DNA of 33,334 bases from Asanoa siamensis (GTDB lineage Bacteria; Actinomycetota; Actinomycetes; Mycobacteriales; Micromonosporaceae), in assembly GCF_016862555.1 (NCBI RefSeq), contig NZ_BONE01000088.1, positions 1-33,334 of the forward strand, in the 5' to 3' direction. The notes beneath the pieces were generated by a model. The model was not told where the DNA came from, searched no databases, and saw only the letters and a program-made list of their open reading frames with translations. The translations under genes were made by a program, and so were the position numbers. This document shows positions 18,231-26,190 of the stretch, in pieces; position 1 is the first letter of the stretch; each line of letters opens with the position of its first letter.

Positions 18231-20768
18231 CTAGAGCAGACCGGCCTTGCGCAGCGCGTCGGCCATGGCGCTGTTGACCGGCGCCGGCGCTCCCTGGCGC
18301 CCGCCACCCTGCCGGCCACCGCCGCCGCCACCCTGACGGCTGCCACCGCCGCCACCCTGACGGCCACCACCGGCCGGCCGACCGCCGCCGCCCTGGGAGC
18401 CGCCACCGCCGCCTTGACGACCGCGGCCCTGACCCTGACCGCCCTGGCCGCCCTGACCGCCGCCTTCCGCCCGGCTGCCGCCGCGCTGCTGCCCCGGCTG
18501 CCGGCCGCCGCCCTCACCGCGACCACCACCGCGCGGCGCTCCCGGCGCGTTCTCCTCGTCGAGGCGCAGCGTCAGCGAGATGCGCTTGCGCGGCACGTCG
18601 ACGTCGAGCACCTTCACCCGTACGACATCGCCGGGCTTGACGACCTCACGCGGGTCCTTGACGAACGTCCGGGACATCGCGGACACGTGCACGAGCCCGT
18701 CCTGGTGCACGCCGACGTCGACGAACGCGCCGAACGCCGCCACGTTGGTCACGACACCCTCCAGCAGCATGCCCGCCTTCAGGTCGCCGATCTTCTCGAC
18801 GCCGTCGGCGAAGCGCGCGGTCTTGAACGCCGGGCGCGGGTCGCGGCCCGGCTTCTCCAGCTCGCCCAGGATGTCGGTCACGGTCGGCACACCGAACACC
18901 GCGTCGGCGAAGTCGCCGGGCTTGAGGCCGCGCAGCAGCGGGCCGTTGCCGATCAGCGCCGGCAGTTCGACACTCACCGAGGACAGGATCCGGCGGACCA
19001 CCGGGTACGCCTCGGGGTGCACCGACGAGCCGTCCAGCGGGTCGTCGCCGCCCGCGATCCGCAGGAAGCCCGCGCACTGCTCGAACGCCTTCGGGCCGAG
19101 CCGCGCCACCTCCTTGAGCGCCGACCGGTTGCGGAACGGCCCGTTCGCCTCGCGGTGCGCGACGATGTTGGCCGCCAGCGACTCGCCGATGCCGGAGACC
19201 CGGGAGAGCAGCGGCGCCGACGCGAGGTTGACGTCGACGCCGACGCCGTTCACGCAGTCCTCGACCACCGCGTCGAGCGAGCGGGACAGCTTGACCTCGG
19301 AGATGTCGTGCTGGTACTGCCCGACCCCGATCGACTTCGGGTCGATCTTCACGAGCTCGGCCAGCGGGTCCTGCAGCCGGCGGGCGATCGACACCGCGCC
19401 GCGCAGCGAGACGTCCATGCCGGGCAGCTCCGAGGCGGCGTACGCGGAAGCCGAGTAGACCGACGCACCCGCCTCGGAGACCATCACCTTGGTCAGGTTC
19501 AGCTCGGGGTTGCGGGCGATCAGGTCGGCGGCGAGCTTGTCGGTCTCCCGCGACGCCGTGCCGTTGCCGATCGCGATCAGGTCCACCTTGTGCTCGGCGG
19601 CCAGGCGGGCCAGCGTGGCCAGCGCCGCGTCCCACTTGTTGGCCGGCACGTGCGGATAGATTGTGTCGGTGGCCAGCACCTTGCCGGTCGCGTCGACCAC
19701 GGCGACCTTCACGCCCGTGCGGAAGCCCGGGTCGAGCCCCATCGTCGCGCGGGTGCCGGCGGGCGCGGCGAGCAGCAGGTCGCGCAGGTTCGCCGCGAAG
19801 ACGCGTACCGCCTCGTCTTCTGCTGCTTGGAAAAGCCTCATTCGCAGCGACATGTCCAGGTGTACGACGATCCGGGTGCGCCAGGCCCACCGCACCGTGT
19901 CGAGCAGCCAGCGGTCACCGGGCCGCCCCGCGTCCGCGATCGAGAAATGGGCGGCGATCCGCTGCTCGTAGTGGACGGGCCCGGTGGCCAGCGTCCCGGC
20001 GGCGACCGCGTCGGCCTCCTCGGCGGACGGCTCCAGGATGAGGTCGAGGACCTCCTCCTTCTCACCGCGGAACAGCGCGAGGATGCGGTGCGACGGCAGC
20101 GAGGTCAAAGGCTCGGCGAAGTCGAAGTAGTCGCTGAACTTCGCGCCCGCCTCCTCCTTGCCCTCCTTGACCTTCGCGCGCATCCGGCCGCGCTCCCAGA
20201 CCTGCTCCCGCAGCCCGCCGATCAGGTCGGCGTCCTCGGCGAACCGCTCGACCAGGATGGCCCGGGCACCGTCGAGGGCGGCCGCCGCGTCGGCGACACC
20301 CTTCTCGGCGTCCACGAAGGCCGCCGCTTCGGCCTGCGGGTCGCGCGTGGGGTCGCCGAACAGCAGGTCGGCCAGCGGCTCCAGGCCGGCCTCGCGGGCG
20401 ATCATCGCCTTGGTCCGGCGCTTGGGCTTGAACGGCAGGTAGATGTCCTCCAGCCGGGCCTTGGAGTCGGCGGCGACGATCTGGGCCTCCAGCTCGGGGT
20501 CAAGCTTGCCCTGCGACCGGATCGACTCGAGGATCGCGACACGCCGCTCGTCGAGCTCGCGCAGGTAGCGCAGCCGCTCCTCGAGCGTGCGCAGCTGGGT
20601 GTCGTCGAGCCCGCCGGTGGCCTCCTTGCGGTACCGGGCCACGAACGGCACCGTCGCGCCGCCGTCGAGCAGGTCGACGGCCGAGGTCACCTGCGATTCG
20701 CGTACACCCAGTTCCTCGGCGATGCGCGCGGAGACGGACGGAGCTGGTGCCTGGTTCTGCTGGGTCAC
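18231..20768 (-). CDS. tex: Tex-family S1 RNA-binding transcription accessory protein with a long Gly/Arg/Gln tail
   Basis: 845 residues from a GTG at 20768. Domains in order are: the N-terminal helix-turn-helix region ([34 protein letters not shown]), a YqgF/RNase H-like domain ([23 protein letters not shown]), helix-hairpin-helix modules ([41 protein letters not shown]) and an S1 domain ([21 protein letters not shown]). Tex binds nucleic acid and acts in transcription and stress survival in several bacteria. After the S1 domain the protein carries about 110 residues rich in Gly, Arg and Gln, with repeated GGGRQGGG-like units, ending in [11 protein letters not shown], a well-formed C-terminus. 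E. coli Tex is about 773 residues, so this tail is an addition. A further in-frame extension upstream to 20840 overlaps the divergent gene and is not used. Confidence 0.94.
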   Translation of the reverse strand: MTQQNQAPAPSVSARIAEELGVRESQVTSAVDLLDGGATVPFVARYRKEATGGLDDTQLRTLEERLRYLRELDERRVAILESIRSQGKLDPELEAQIVAADSKARLEDIYLPFKPKRRTKAMIAREAGLEPLADLLFGDPTRDPQAEAAAFVDAEKGVADAAAALDGARAILVERFAEDADLIGGLREQVWERGRMRAKVKEGKEEAGAKFSDYFDFAEPLTSLPSHRILALFRGEKEEVLDLILEPSAEEADAVAAGTLATGPVHYEQRIAAHFSIADAGRPGDRWLLDTVRWAWRTRIVVHLDMSLRMRLFQAAEDEAVRVFAANLRDLLLAAPAGTRATMGLDPGFRTGVKVAVVDATGKVLATDTIYPHVPANKWDAALATLARLAAEHKVDLIAIGNGTASRETDKLAADLIARNPELNLTKVMVSEAGASVYSASAYAASELPGMDVSLRGAVSIARRLQDPLAELVKIDPKSIGVGQYQHDISEVKLSRSLDAVVEDCVNGVGVDVNLASAPLLSRVSGIGESLAANIVAHREANGPFRNRSALKEVARLGPKAFEQCAGFLRIAGGDDPLDGSSVHPEAYPVVRRILSSVSVELPALIGNGPLLRGLKPGDFADAVFGVPTVTDILGELEKPGRDPRPAFKTARFADGVEKIGDLKAGMLLEGVVTNVAAFGAFVDVGVHQDGLVHVSAMSRTFVKDPREVVKPGDVVRVKVLDVDVPRKRISLTLRLDEENAPGAPRGGGRGEGGGRQPGQQRGGSRAEGGGQGGQGGQGQGRGRQGGGGGSQGGGGRPAGGGRQGGGGGSRQGGGGGGRQGGGRQGAPAPVNSAMADALRKAGLL
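18290..18540 (-). repeat. Degenerate Gly/Arg/Gln-coding repeats within the 3' end of tex
   Basis: Short imperfect repeats around ccgccgccaccctgacggc recur through the tex 3' end. On the coding strand they give [10 protein letters not shown] and similar units. They are coding repeats of an RGG-like tail, not a CRISPR array: units are short, uneven and in frame. Confidence 0.8.
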
Positions 20769-20838
20769 TCCGGCATTCTGCCCGACCGGTTCATTTCCCG
20801 TGGCCAGTGGGTAGAAGCCACACCGAGGGAGGTACGCC

Positions 20839-22050
20839 ATGCTGGCCGAGCGACTGCGCGCCGTAGCCCCGGACGCACTGGTCGAGGTGGTCGACCACCA
20901 CGTCCGTTCGGAGCTGGGCGGGCTGCGCGCCGACGTGCTGCTGGCCGACTACCGGATCGCCGGGTTGTGGCCGGTCCTGCGGCCGGGCGACCCGACGCAA
21001 GGGCTGCTCGCGGAGCGGACCATCGCGGCGCGCTGTTACGCGGCGCAGGAACCGATGGTGGAGGACGTGCCCGAGACGCCGGGTGTACGGCTGTACGTGC
21101 CGTTGACGGTCTGGGGTGAGCGGCTGGGCATCATGGTGGCCGACTTCCCGAACCGGCCCGACGACCTGACGGTGCGGCACTGCCGGGCGGTGTCGGAGGA
21201 TCTCGCGGTGGCGCTGCGGGCCGCCGACCGGGACACCGACCGCTACCGGCTGGCGCGCCGCCGGCAGCGGCTGTCCATGGCGGCCGAGATGCAGTGGGAC
21301 CTGTTGCCGGGCCGGTGCGTGAGCGACCACGGCTTCGCGCTGGCCGGCCAGCTCGAGCCGGCCTACCGGACCTCGGGCGACAACTTCGACTGGGCGATCA
21401 ACGGCGGGCGGTTGACGGTCACGGTCGTCAACGGCTACGGCACCGGGCTGGCCGCGTCGGCGCTGACCGCCCTCGCGGTCAACGCGATGCGCAACGCCCG
21501 GCGCTCGGGCGGGACGCTGGTCGAACAGGCCGAACTGGCCTCGGACACGGTGTACGCGGCCTACCGGGGCGCGCGACCGGTCGAGGCGCTGCTGCTGGAG
21601 TACGACAGCGGCACGGGCCGGGTGCACGCGATCGACACGGGCTCACCGCGGGCGTGGCGGGCGCGGGGCGGGTCGGTCTCCCCGGTGGTGCTCGACCAGC
21701 AACTGCCGCTGGGCATGTTCGAGGAGACGCGGTACGGGACGCAGGCCTTCGACCTGGACGTCGGTGACCGGCTGTTCGCGGTCAGCGACGGGGTGCACGA
21801 GGCGGCGCCGGGCGGCGGCGAGACCTACGGCGAGCGTGCCCTGGCGGCGGCGATCCGCGCGGCCCGGCTCCTGCCGCCGGCCCAGGCGATCGGGGCCGTG
21901 ATGCGGCGGTTGCAGGACTACCACGGCGACCTCGAGCTCGAGGACGACGCCGTGATCATCTGCCTGGACCGCGTCCATCCCGTGAACGGGACGACGGGAA
22001 CTGTGGATCAGCACGGCGGGACGCGCATGGCGGAGAGCGCACCGGGGTAA
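20839..22050 (+). CDS. PP2C/SpoIIE-type phosphatase with N-terminal GAF-like region
   Basis: 403 residues from an ATG at 20839 with gggaggt upstream. Residues 1-130 resemble a GAF-like sensor ([39 protein letters not shown]). Residues 140-375 are a SpoIIE/PP2C domain: [13 protein letters not shown], the metal-site segment SGDNFDW (Asp181, Asp184), [34 protein letters not shown] (Asp317) and [11 protein letters not shown] (Asp369-Asp370). Where active members have DGxGHG, this one has NGYGTG, so a metal-binding Asp is replaced by Asn198. Related proteins dephosphorylate anti-anti-sigma factors in RsbU-like partner-switching. Activity may be reduced or altered here. It is divergent from tex by 70 bases, and a MarR gene follows 56 bases downstream on the same strand. 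Confidence 0.87.
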   Translation: MLAERLRAVAPDALVEVVDHHVRSELGGLRADVLLADYRIAGLWPVLRPGDPTQGLLAERTIAARCYAAQEPMVEDVPETPGVRLYVPLTVWGERLGIMVADFPNRPDDLTVRHCRAVSEDLAVALRAADRDTDRYRLARRRQRLSMAAEMQWDLLPGRCVSDHGFALAGQLEPAYRTSGDNFDWAINGGRLTVTVVNGYGTGLAASALTALAVNAMRNARRSGGTLVEQAELASDTVYAAYRGARPVEALLLEYDSGTGRVHAIDTGSPRAWRARGGSVSPVVLDQQLPLGMFEETRYGTQAFDLDVGDRLFAVSDGVHEAAPGGGETYGERALAAAIRAARLLPPAQAIGAVMRRLQDYHGDLELEDDAVIICLDRVHPVNGTTGTVDQHGGTRMAESAPG

Positions 22051-22106
22051 GTCAGCGGTTCGTCGGCGGAACGACGTTGCGTCGACTCGGGCGAGAGGCG
22101 ACGGAA

Positions 22107-22568
22107 ATGGACGGCGCGGCGAACCTGGCCAGTTCCATAGAGGCCGCCTCGGAGGCGCTGGTCAGCGTCCTCGAGGCGGCCCGAACCCGCCAGGAGTCAC
22201 CGGTCTCGCCGACCCAGGTCCGCGTCCTGTCGATCATCAACGTGCGCCCGGACACCAATGTGAACGGCCTCGCGGAGCTGCTGGACGTGGTGCCGTCGTC
22301 GGCGAGCCGGCTCTGCGACCGCCTGGAGGCGGTGGGCCTGCTGCGCCGGGCAGCCGACGAGCGCGACCGGCGCGAGGTCCGTCTCGTGCTCACGGCCGCG
22401 GGCGCCGCGGTGCTGCGCGAGCTGCGGGAACGCCGCGCGCAGGCGGTGCAGGCGGTGCTCGACCGGATGCCGCACCGCGCGCAGCACGACCTGCTGGTGG
22501 CGCTGCTCGCGTTCGGCCACGCGGCCGCCACGGTCCAGGCGGAGTCAACCCAGCCGCGGACGGCCTAG
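22107..22568 (+). CDS. MarR-family transcriptional regulator
   Basis: 153 residues. The winged-helix core is SPTQVRVLSIINVRPDTNVNGLAELLDVVPSSASRLCDRLEAVGLLRRAADERDRREVRLVLTAAG, shown here only as its start and end: recognition helix SSASRLCDRLEAVGLL and wing DERDRREVRLVLT. Helices on both sides would form the dimer interface. The ATG at 22107 has gagagg eight bases upstream and is preferred over a TTG at 22077. It follows the phosphatase gene on the same strand by 56 bases, so the two may be cotranscribed. The end overlaps the convergent APH-type gene by 24 bases. The ligand and targets are unknown. Confidence 0.92.
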   Translation: MDGAANLASSIEAASEALVSVLEAARTRQESPVSPTQVRVLSIINVRPDTNVNGLAELLDVVPSSASRLCDRLEAVGLLRRAADERDRREVRLVLTAAGAAVLRELRERRAQAVQAVLDRMPHRAQHDLLVALLAFGHAAATVQAESTQPRTA

Positions 22569-23408
22569 GACCAGGTCGATCTGGGCCGCCGCCGCGGTGT
22601 CGTCGCCGTTTCGGGCGAGCACGATCAGCGCCTTCCACAGTGCCCAGCCGCGGCCGCGCTGCCAGGTCGCGTCATCGACGCCGAGCGCCGCCCGGAACGC
22701 GGCCCGGGCGGGCGCGTCGAGGAACGTCCAGGCGATGACCGTGTCGCAGGCCGGGTCGCCGACGCCTGAGGTGCCGAAGTCGATGACGCCGGCTAGCCGG
22801 CCGTCACGGACCAGGATGTTGCCGCCGGCGACGTCGCCGTGGAACCAGACCGGCCGCCCCTGCCAGGTGGCGTCGAGCGCCGCGACCCATTCGGCTGTCG
22901 CGGCGGCGGCGTCGACCCGCCCGTCGAGCGCCGCGATCGCGGCCCGGGTCTCGTCGTCGTAGTGGTCGAGCGCCGCGCCGCGCCAGAAGCTGTGCCGCCC
23001 GGCGGCGGGCTCACCACCGGTGTCGACGGCCTGCAGGGCGGTCAGGAAGCCGGCCAGGTCCACGGCGAAACCGGTCAGGTCGCCGACGGTGTCGTGGCGG
23101 GCGGTGTCGCCGTCGAGCCAGCGGTTGACCGACCAGGGCCACGGGTAGCCGGCGCCGGGCCGCCCCTGGGCGAGCGGCGCGGGGATCGGCACGGGCAGGT
23201 GCGGGGCGAGCACGGGCAGCCAGCGCTGCTCCTTCTCGACGCTCGCCACGTAGCCCTCGGCGCTCGGCAGCCGCGCACTCATCTCGTCGCCGAGGTGGAA
23301 GGTGCGGTTGTCGTTGCCCCCGACGGGGACGGGCCGGACGGGCAGGTGGGCCCAGTGCGGGAACTGCTCGGCGACCAGCTTCCGGACCAGGGCGACGTCG
23401 ATCAGCAC
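22545..23408 (-). CDS. APH-type aminoglycoside phosphotransferase family kinase
   Basis: 287 residues from a GTG at 23408. Family motifs are PVPVGGNDNRTFHLGDEMSARLP (nucleotide loop region), the catalytic loop VWFHGDVAGGNILV (His190, Asp192, Asn197), and GVIDFGTSGVGDPACDT with metal-binding Asp210. The pattern PWPWSVNRWLDGD is common in a widespread actinobacterial subgroup annotated as aminoglycoside phosphotransferase. Members phosphorylate aminoglycosides, macrolides or other small molecules, and most are untested, so resistance should not be assumed. The start codon overlaps the stop of a decayed monooxygenase remnant by seven bases. The 3' end overlaps the convergent MarR gene. Confidence 0.9.
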   Translation of the reverse strand: MLIDVALVRKLVAEQFPHWAHLPVRPVPVGGNDNRTFHLGDEMSARLPSAEGYVASVEKEQRWLPVLAPHLPVPIPAPLAQGRPGAGYPWPWSVNRWLDGDTARHDTVGDLTGFAVDLAGFLTALQAVDTGGEPAAGRHSFWRGAALDHYDDETRAAIAALDGRVDAAAATAEWVAALDATWQGRPVWFHGDVAGGNILVRDGRLAGVIDFGTSGVGDPACDTVIAWTFLDAPARAAFRAALGVDDATWQRGRGWALWKALIVLARNGDDTAAAAQIDLVLGRPRLG

Positions 23409-23620
23409 CGCCCGATGGTCCGGGCCGCGGTCAGCGCCCGCAACGGATTAACCGGTGAGCCGGCAGGTCGGGCTCGGGCCGCGACCTCCGGCAGCACGGC
23501 GGTGAGGCCCGGCCAGGTGGCGCCGTCGCGGCGTCCAGGACGCGCACCGCGTGCCGGTCGCACCAGGCCGCACGCCGGCGCCAGCCCGCCGATCCCGGCC
23601 CCGCACACGAGGACGTCCAT
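23402..23620 (-). pseudogene. Decayed FAD-dependent monooxygenase remnant
   Basis: The start at 23620 encodes MDVLVCGAGIGGLAPACGLV, an unmistakable FAD-binding GxGxxG beta-alpha-beta start of the flavin monooxygenase family. The expected continuation, HAVRVLDAATAPPG (the second beta strand with its acidic residue), is found in another frame of the same strand, around 23520-23560, so a frameshift follows the first helix. Only about 73 codons remain from a family of about 380 residues, so most of the gene is deleted. The surviving frame ends at TGA 23402-23404, overlapping the GTG start of the APH-type gene by seven bases, which suggests the two were once an operon. Confidence 0.8.
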
Positions 23621-23671
23621 TTCGGCAGCCTAGACACGTGCGACAAGGCGGAACCTCGGGGACAATGAGTT

Positions 23672-23821
23672 ATGGCGACGATCGCAGACCGTATCCGTGA
23701 CTTCCTCCGCAGCCCGCGTGGGCAGCGCCTTGTGCAGCAGGGCCGCACCCAGCTCCAGAAGCCCGAGAACCAGCGCCGCCTCCAGCAGCTCGCCAACCGC
23801 CTCCGCAGCCGGGGTCGCTAG
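23672..23821 (+). CDS. Small basic conserved actinobacterial protein (49 residues)
   Basis: The frame reads MATIADRIRDFLRSPRGQRL and ends LQQLANRLRSRGR. It is strongly basic, rich in Gln and Arg, and predicted to be mostly helical with a break at SPRG. Proteins of this size and pattern (short N-terminal helix, SPRGQRLV, then a KPENQ turn and an Arg-rich end) recur in actinobacterial genomes, which supports it as real; this is from memory and not searched. Function is unknown; the charge would suit nucleic-acid or membrane-surface binding. It is divergent from the monooxygenase remnant and its stop overlaps that of the PIN-domain gene by four bases. Confidence 0.78.
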   Translation: MATIADRIRDFLRSPRGQRLVQQGRTQLQKPENQRRLQQLANRLRSRGR

Positions 23822-24225
23822 GCCGGGTCGTAGGCGGCGATCGGACACTTAGGACCGCTGGCCCGGGCGATCCGGCCGTCGAGCGTCACCAGCGACGCCG
23901 ACAGCAGTTCGGCGAGCGCGACATAGCTGGCGTCGTAGACCGTCAGGTTGCCGCGTAGCTCCCAGGCCCGCTCGTGGAGGCCGCGGTAGGGATAGAGGTC
24001 GACCGGCAGGTCGACCAGGTCGGCGTGCGCCAGGCCCGCCGCGGTGGCGTCGAGCAGGCCGGCGAGGGCATGCCGGCGCAGGATGTTGGCCGCCTCGAAC
24101 GGCATCAGCTCCGGCGCGGCGAGGCGGGCGCCGGCCACCGCCGTGGCCACCCATCGCCCGGCCGGCCCGTCGTCGGCGAGCAGCGCGACCGTCGCCGACG
24201 CGTCGATCACCAGGGGCGTGGTCAT
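23818..24225 (-). CDS. VapC-like PIN-domain toxin
   Basis: 135 residues. The PIN-domain acidic residues are in place: Asp8 in LVIDASA, Glu44 in MPFEAANILRR, Asp98 in LTVYDASYVALAE and Asp116 in LVTLDGRIA. Such proteins are magnesium-dependent ribonucleases that cut tRNA or other RNA when freed from their antitoxin. The ATG at 24225 overlaps the stop of the upstream antitoxin by four bases, the usual coupling of vapBC pairs. The 3' end overlaps the convergent 49-residue gene. All four catalytic acids are present, so it looks active. Confidence 0.92.
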   Translation of the reverse strand: MTTPLVIDASATVALLADDGPAGRWVATAVAGARLAAPELMPFEAANILRRHALAGLLDATAAGLAHADLVDLPVDLYPYRGLHERAWELRGNLTVYDASYVALAELLSASLVTLDGRIARASGPKCPIAAYDPA

Positions 24226-24458
24226 CGCCGATCCTCGTCACGCGCTGCGACGATCGTTTCGGGATCGAGGCGAGTGCCGGCGGTGGCAGCCCGCGCGCGG
24301 GCCCGGGCGATGACGTCTTCGGCGGTGGGGCGGACGGCCAGGTCGACGAGCTCACGTAGTAGGTACTCCTGGAGCGACCGTCCCGCCCGCGCCGCCCGCG
24401 CCGCCAGCTCGTCACGGACGTCGTCGGGAACGTTGCGGATCGTGATAGCGACGGTCAT
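24222..24458 (-). CDS. VapB/FitA-like ribbon-helix-helix antitoxin
   Basis: 78 residues. The N-terminus VAITIRNVPDDVRDELAARAARAGRSLQEYLLREL is a typical ribbon-helix-helix DNA-binding unit of the FitA type. The C-terminal part (PTAEDVIARARARAA onwards) would wrap the toxin. It precedes and overlaps the PIN-domain toxin by four bases. The short upstream stretch 24459-24513 is AT-richer, with gcattttaatg near 24464-24474, a plausible autoregulatory promoter shared with the divergent deaminase gene. Confidence 0.9.
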   Translation of the reverse strand: MTVAITIRNVPDDVRDELAARAARAGRSLQEYLLRELVDLAVRPTAEDVIARARARAATAGTRLDPETIVAARDEDRR

Positions 24459-24513
24459 GCCTGCATTTTAATGGCAGTGACAGCATTCCGCATGCACCGT
24501 TAGGGTCGGGCGC

Positions 24514-25470
24514 ATGGCTCCCGTCGCGCACCTGCATGTGCATCTCGAGAGTGCCGTGCGGTGGTCGACGCTGGGTGAGATCGCGGCCGCCAACGGCATC
24601 GTGTTCCCCGCGCACCTGCGGGGTGGGCGGCACCGGTTCGCGTCCTTCGCCGACTTCTTCGACCAGAACCACCTCGTCCGCGAGTGCCTGCGCCGGCCGG
24701 CTGACTTCCACCGCGTGGCCGTCGAGTTCTGCGCGGACCAGGTGGCCCAGGGCGTCGGCTACGTCGAGGTGTCGTTCACCGCCGCGGCGCACGGGGAGCG
24801 GCTCGGTGACCTCGGCATGCCGCTCGCGGCCGTGCTCGACGGGCTGGCCGAGGGCGGCGAGCGCCACGGGCTCGACTGGAAGGTCATCCTCGACACCTCG
24901 CGCCGGCGGTCGGTGGAACGGGCCTGGCGCACGCTGGACCTCGCCCGTAAGCACGCCGACCACGTGGTCGCCGTCGGGCTGGCCGGCGACGAGGACCACC
25001 CGGCCGCACCGTTCGCCGCCGTCTTCGCCGAGGCCCGCGAGGCCGGCCTGCACGTCGTGCACCACGCCGGCGAGGCGGCGGGCCCGGCCAGCATCCGCGA
25101 GGCCCTCGACGTCGGCCTGGCCGAGCGCATCGGTCACGGCATCCGCGTGCTCGACGACCCGGACCTGACCGCCGAGGTGCGCGAGCGCGGCATCCCGCTC
25201 GAGGTCTGCCCGGCCTCCAACGTCGCGCTCGGCTTCGCGCCCTCGCTCGACGCGCACCCGCTGCCGCGGCTCTGCGCCGCGGGCCTGACGGTCACCCTCA
25301 ACACCGACATCCCGGAGATGGTGCACACCACCCTGCGGGACGAGTACGCGCACGCGGCGCGCTGGTCCGACGTGGACGTCGACGCCCTCGCCCGCGCCGC
25401 GGTGACGGCGTCGTTCGCCGACGACGCCACCAAGGCCCGGCTGTCAGCGGTTGCGGACGGCGGCGCCTAG
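24514..25470 (+). CDS. Adenosine deaminase-family amidohydrolase
   Basis: 318 residues from an ATG at 24514. Metal and catalytic motifs of the family are HLHVHLES (His8, His10), [10 protein letters not shown] (His184, Glu187), ERIGHGIRV (His208), [13 protein letters not shown], and TLNTDIPEM with zinc ligand Asp265. In adenosine deaminases the last motif is normally TDDP; the second Asp, which contacts the purine, is Ile266 here. The Gly usually following HVHLE is Ser. Both changes touch the substrate pocket, so the substrate may not be adenosine. Candidates in the same family include N6-methyl-AMP or aminofutalosine-type deaminases, but nothing in the context decides. It overlaps the convergent sdhB gene by 27 bases and is divergent from the vapBC-like pair. 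Confidence 0.88.
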   Translation: MAPVAHLHVHLESAVRWSTLGEIAAANGIVFPAHLRGGRHRFASFADFFDQNHLVRECLRRPADFHRVAVEFCADQVAQGVGYVEVSFTAAAHGERLGDLGMPLAAVLDGLAEGGERHGLDWKVILDTSRRRSVERAWRTLDLARKHADHVVAVGLAGDEDHPAAPFAAVFAEAREAGLHVVHHAGEAAGPASIREALDVGLAERIGHGIRVLDDPDLTAEVRERGIPLEVCPASNVALGFAPSLDAHPLPRLCAAGLTVTLNTDIPEMVHTTLRDEYAHAARWSDVDVDALARAAVTASFADDATKARLSAVADGGA

Positions 25471-26190
25471 CACGTCGTGGTTCAGGGCGCCGATCACCGT
25501 CAGCGGGATGCCCTTCGGGCAGACCGCCGTGCACTCCCCGGTGTTGGTGCAGCCGCCGAAGCCCGCGTCGTCGTGGGCCGCCAGCATGGCCTGTGCCCGC
25601 GACGAGCGCTCCGGCTGCCCCTGCGGCAGGGCGCCCAGGTGGGCCACCTTCGCGGCGGTGAACAGCATCGCCGAGCCGTTGGGGCAGGCCGCCACGCAGG
25701 CGCCGCAGCCGATGCAGGCGGCCGCCTCGAACGCGGAGTCGGCGTCGACCTTCGGCACCGGCATGGCGTGCGCGTCGGGCGCGCTGCCGGTCGGCGCCGA
25801 GATGTAGCCGCCGGACGCGATGATGCGGTCGAACGCGCCGCGGTCGACCACCAGGTCCTTGACGACCGGGAAGGCCCGCGCCCGCCACGGCTCGACGTCG
25901 ATCGTGTCGCCGTCGTTGAAGTGTCGCATGTGGAGCTGGCAGGCGGTGGTCAGCTTCTGCGGCCCGTGCGCCACGCCGTTGATCACCATGCCGCAGGCGC
26001 CGCAGATGCCCTCGCGGCAGTCGTGGTCGAACGCCACCGGCTCCTCGCCGGCCGTCGTCAGCCGCTCGTTGAGCACGTCGAGCACCTCGAGGAACGACAT
26101 GTCGGCGGAGAGCCCGTCGACGTCGTACGCCACCATCTTGCCGCGGGCGTCCCGGTCCTTCTGGCGCCAGATCCGCAGGGTCAGTTTCAC
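25444..26190 (-). CDS. sdhB: Succinate dehydrogenase/fumarate reductase iron-sulfur subunit
   Basis: 248 residues from a GTG at 26190 that overlaps the sdhA stop by four bases. The N-terminal [2Fe-2S] site is [11 protein letters not shown] plus a later Cys (Cys58, 63, 66, 84). The C-terminal part has [12 protein letters not shown] (Cys159, 162, 165, 169), and then [15 protein letters not shown] (Cys214, 220, 224), binding the remaining clusters. It carries electrons from FAD in SdhA to the membrane subunit and the quinone pool. The sequence is closest to the group with a b558-type cytochrome subunit, as in Bacillus, and not to the four-subunit mitochondrial type. Confidence 0.96.
   Translation of the reverse strand: MKLTLRIWRQKDRDARGKMVAYDVDGLSADMSFLEVLDVLNERLTTAGEEPVAFDHDCREGICGACGMVINGVAHGPQKLTTACQLHMRHFNDGDTIDVEPWRARAFPVVKDLVVDRGAFDRIIASGGYISAPTGSAPDAHAMPVPKVDADSAFEAAACIGCGACVAACPNGSAMLFTAAKVAHLGALPQGQPERSSRAQAMLAAHDDAGFGGCTNTGECTAVCPKGIPLTVIGALNHDVLGAAVRNR

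Noticed and set aside
18290-18540. CRISPR-like short repeats
   Set aside because: Repeats are uneven, lack spacers of constant size and encode an in-frame Gly/Arg/Gln tail of Tex.
18201-21119. 972-codon plus-strand open frame opposite tex
   Set aside because: It covers tex in antisense and runs through a terminator and into the divergent phosphatase gene in the wrong frame; no recognisable domain.
22545-23408. Acquired antibiotic-resistance gene
   Set aside because: Composition matches its neighbours, no mobile element is near, and similar APH-type genes are common core genes in actinobacteria.
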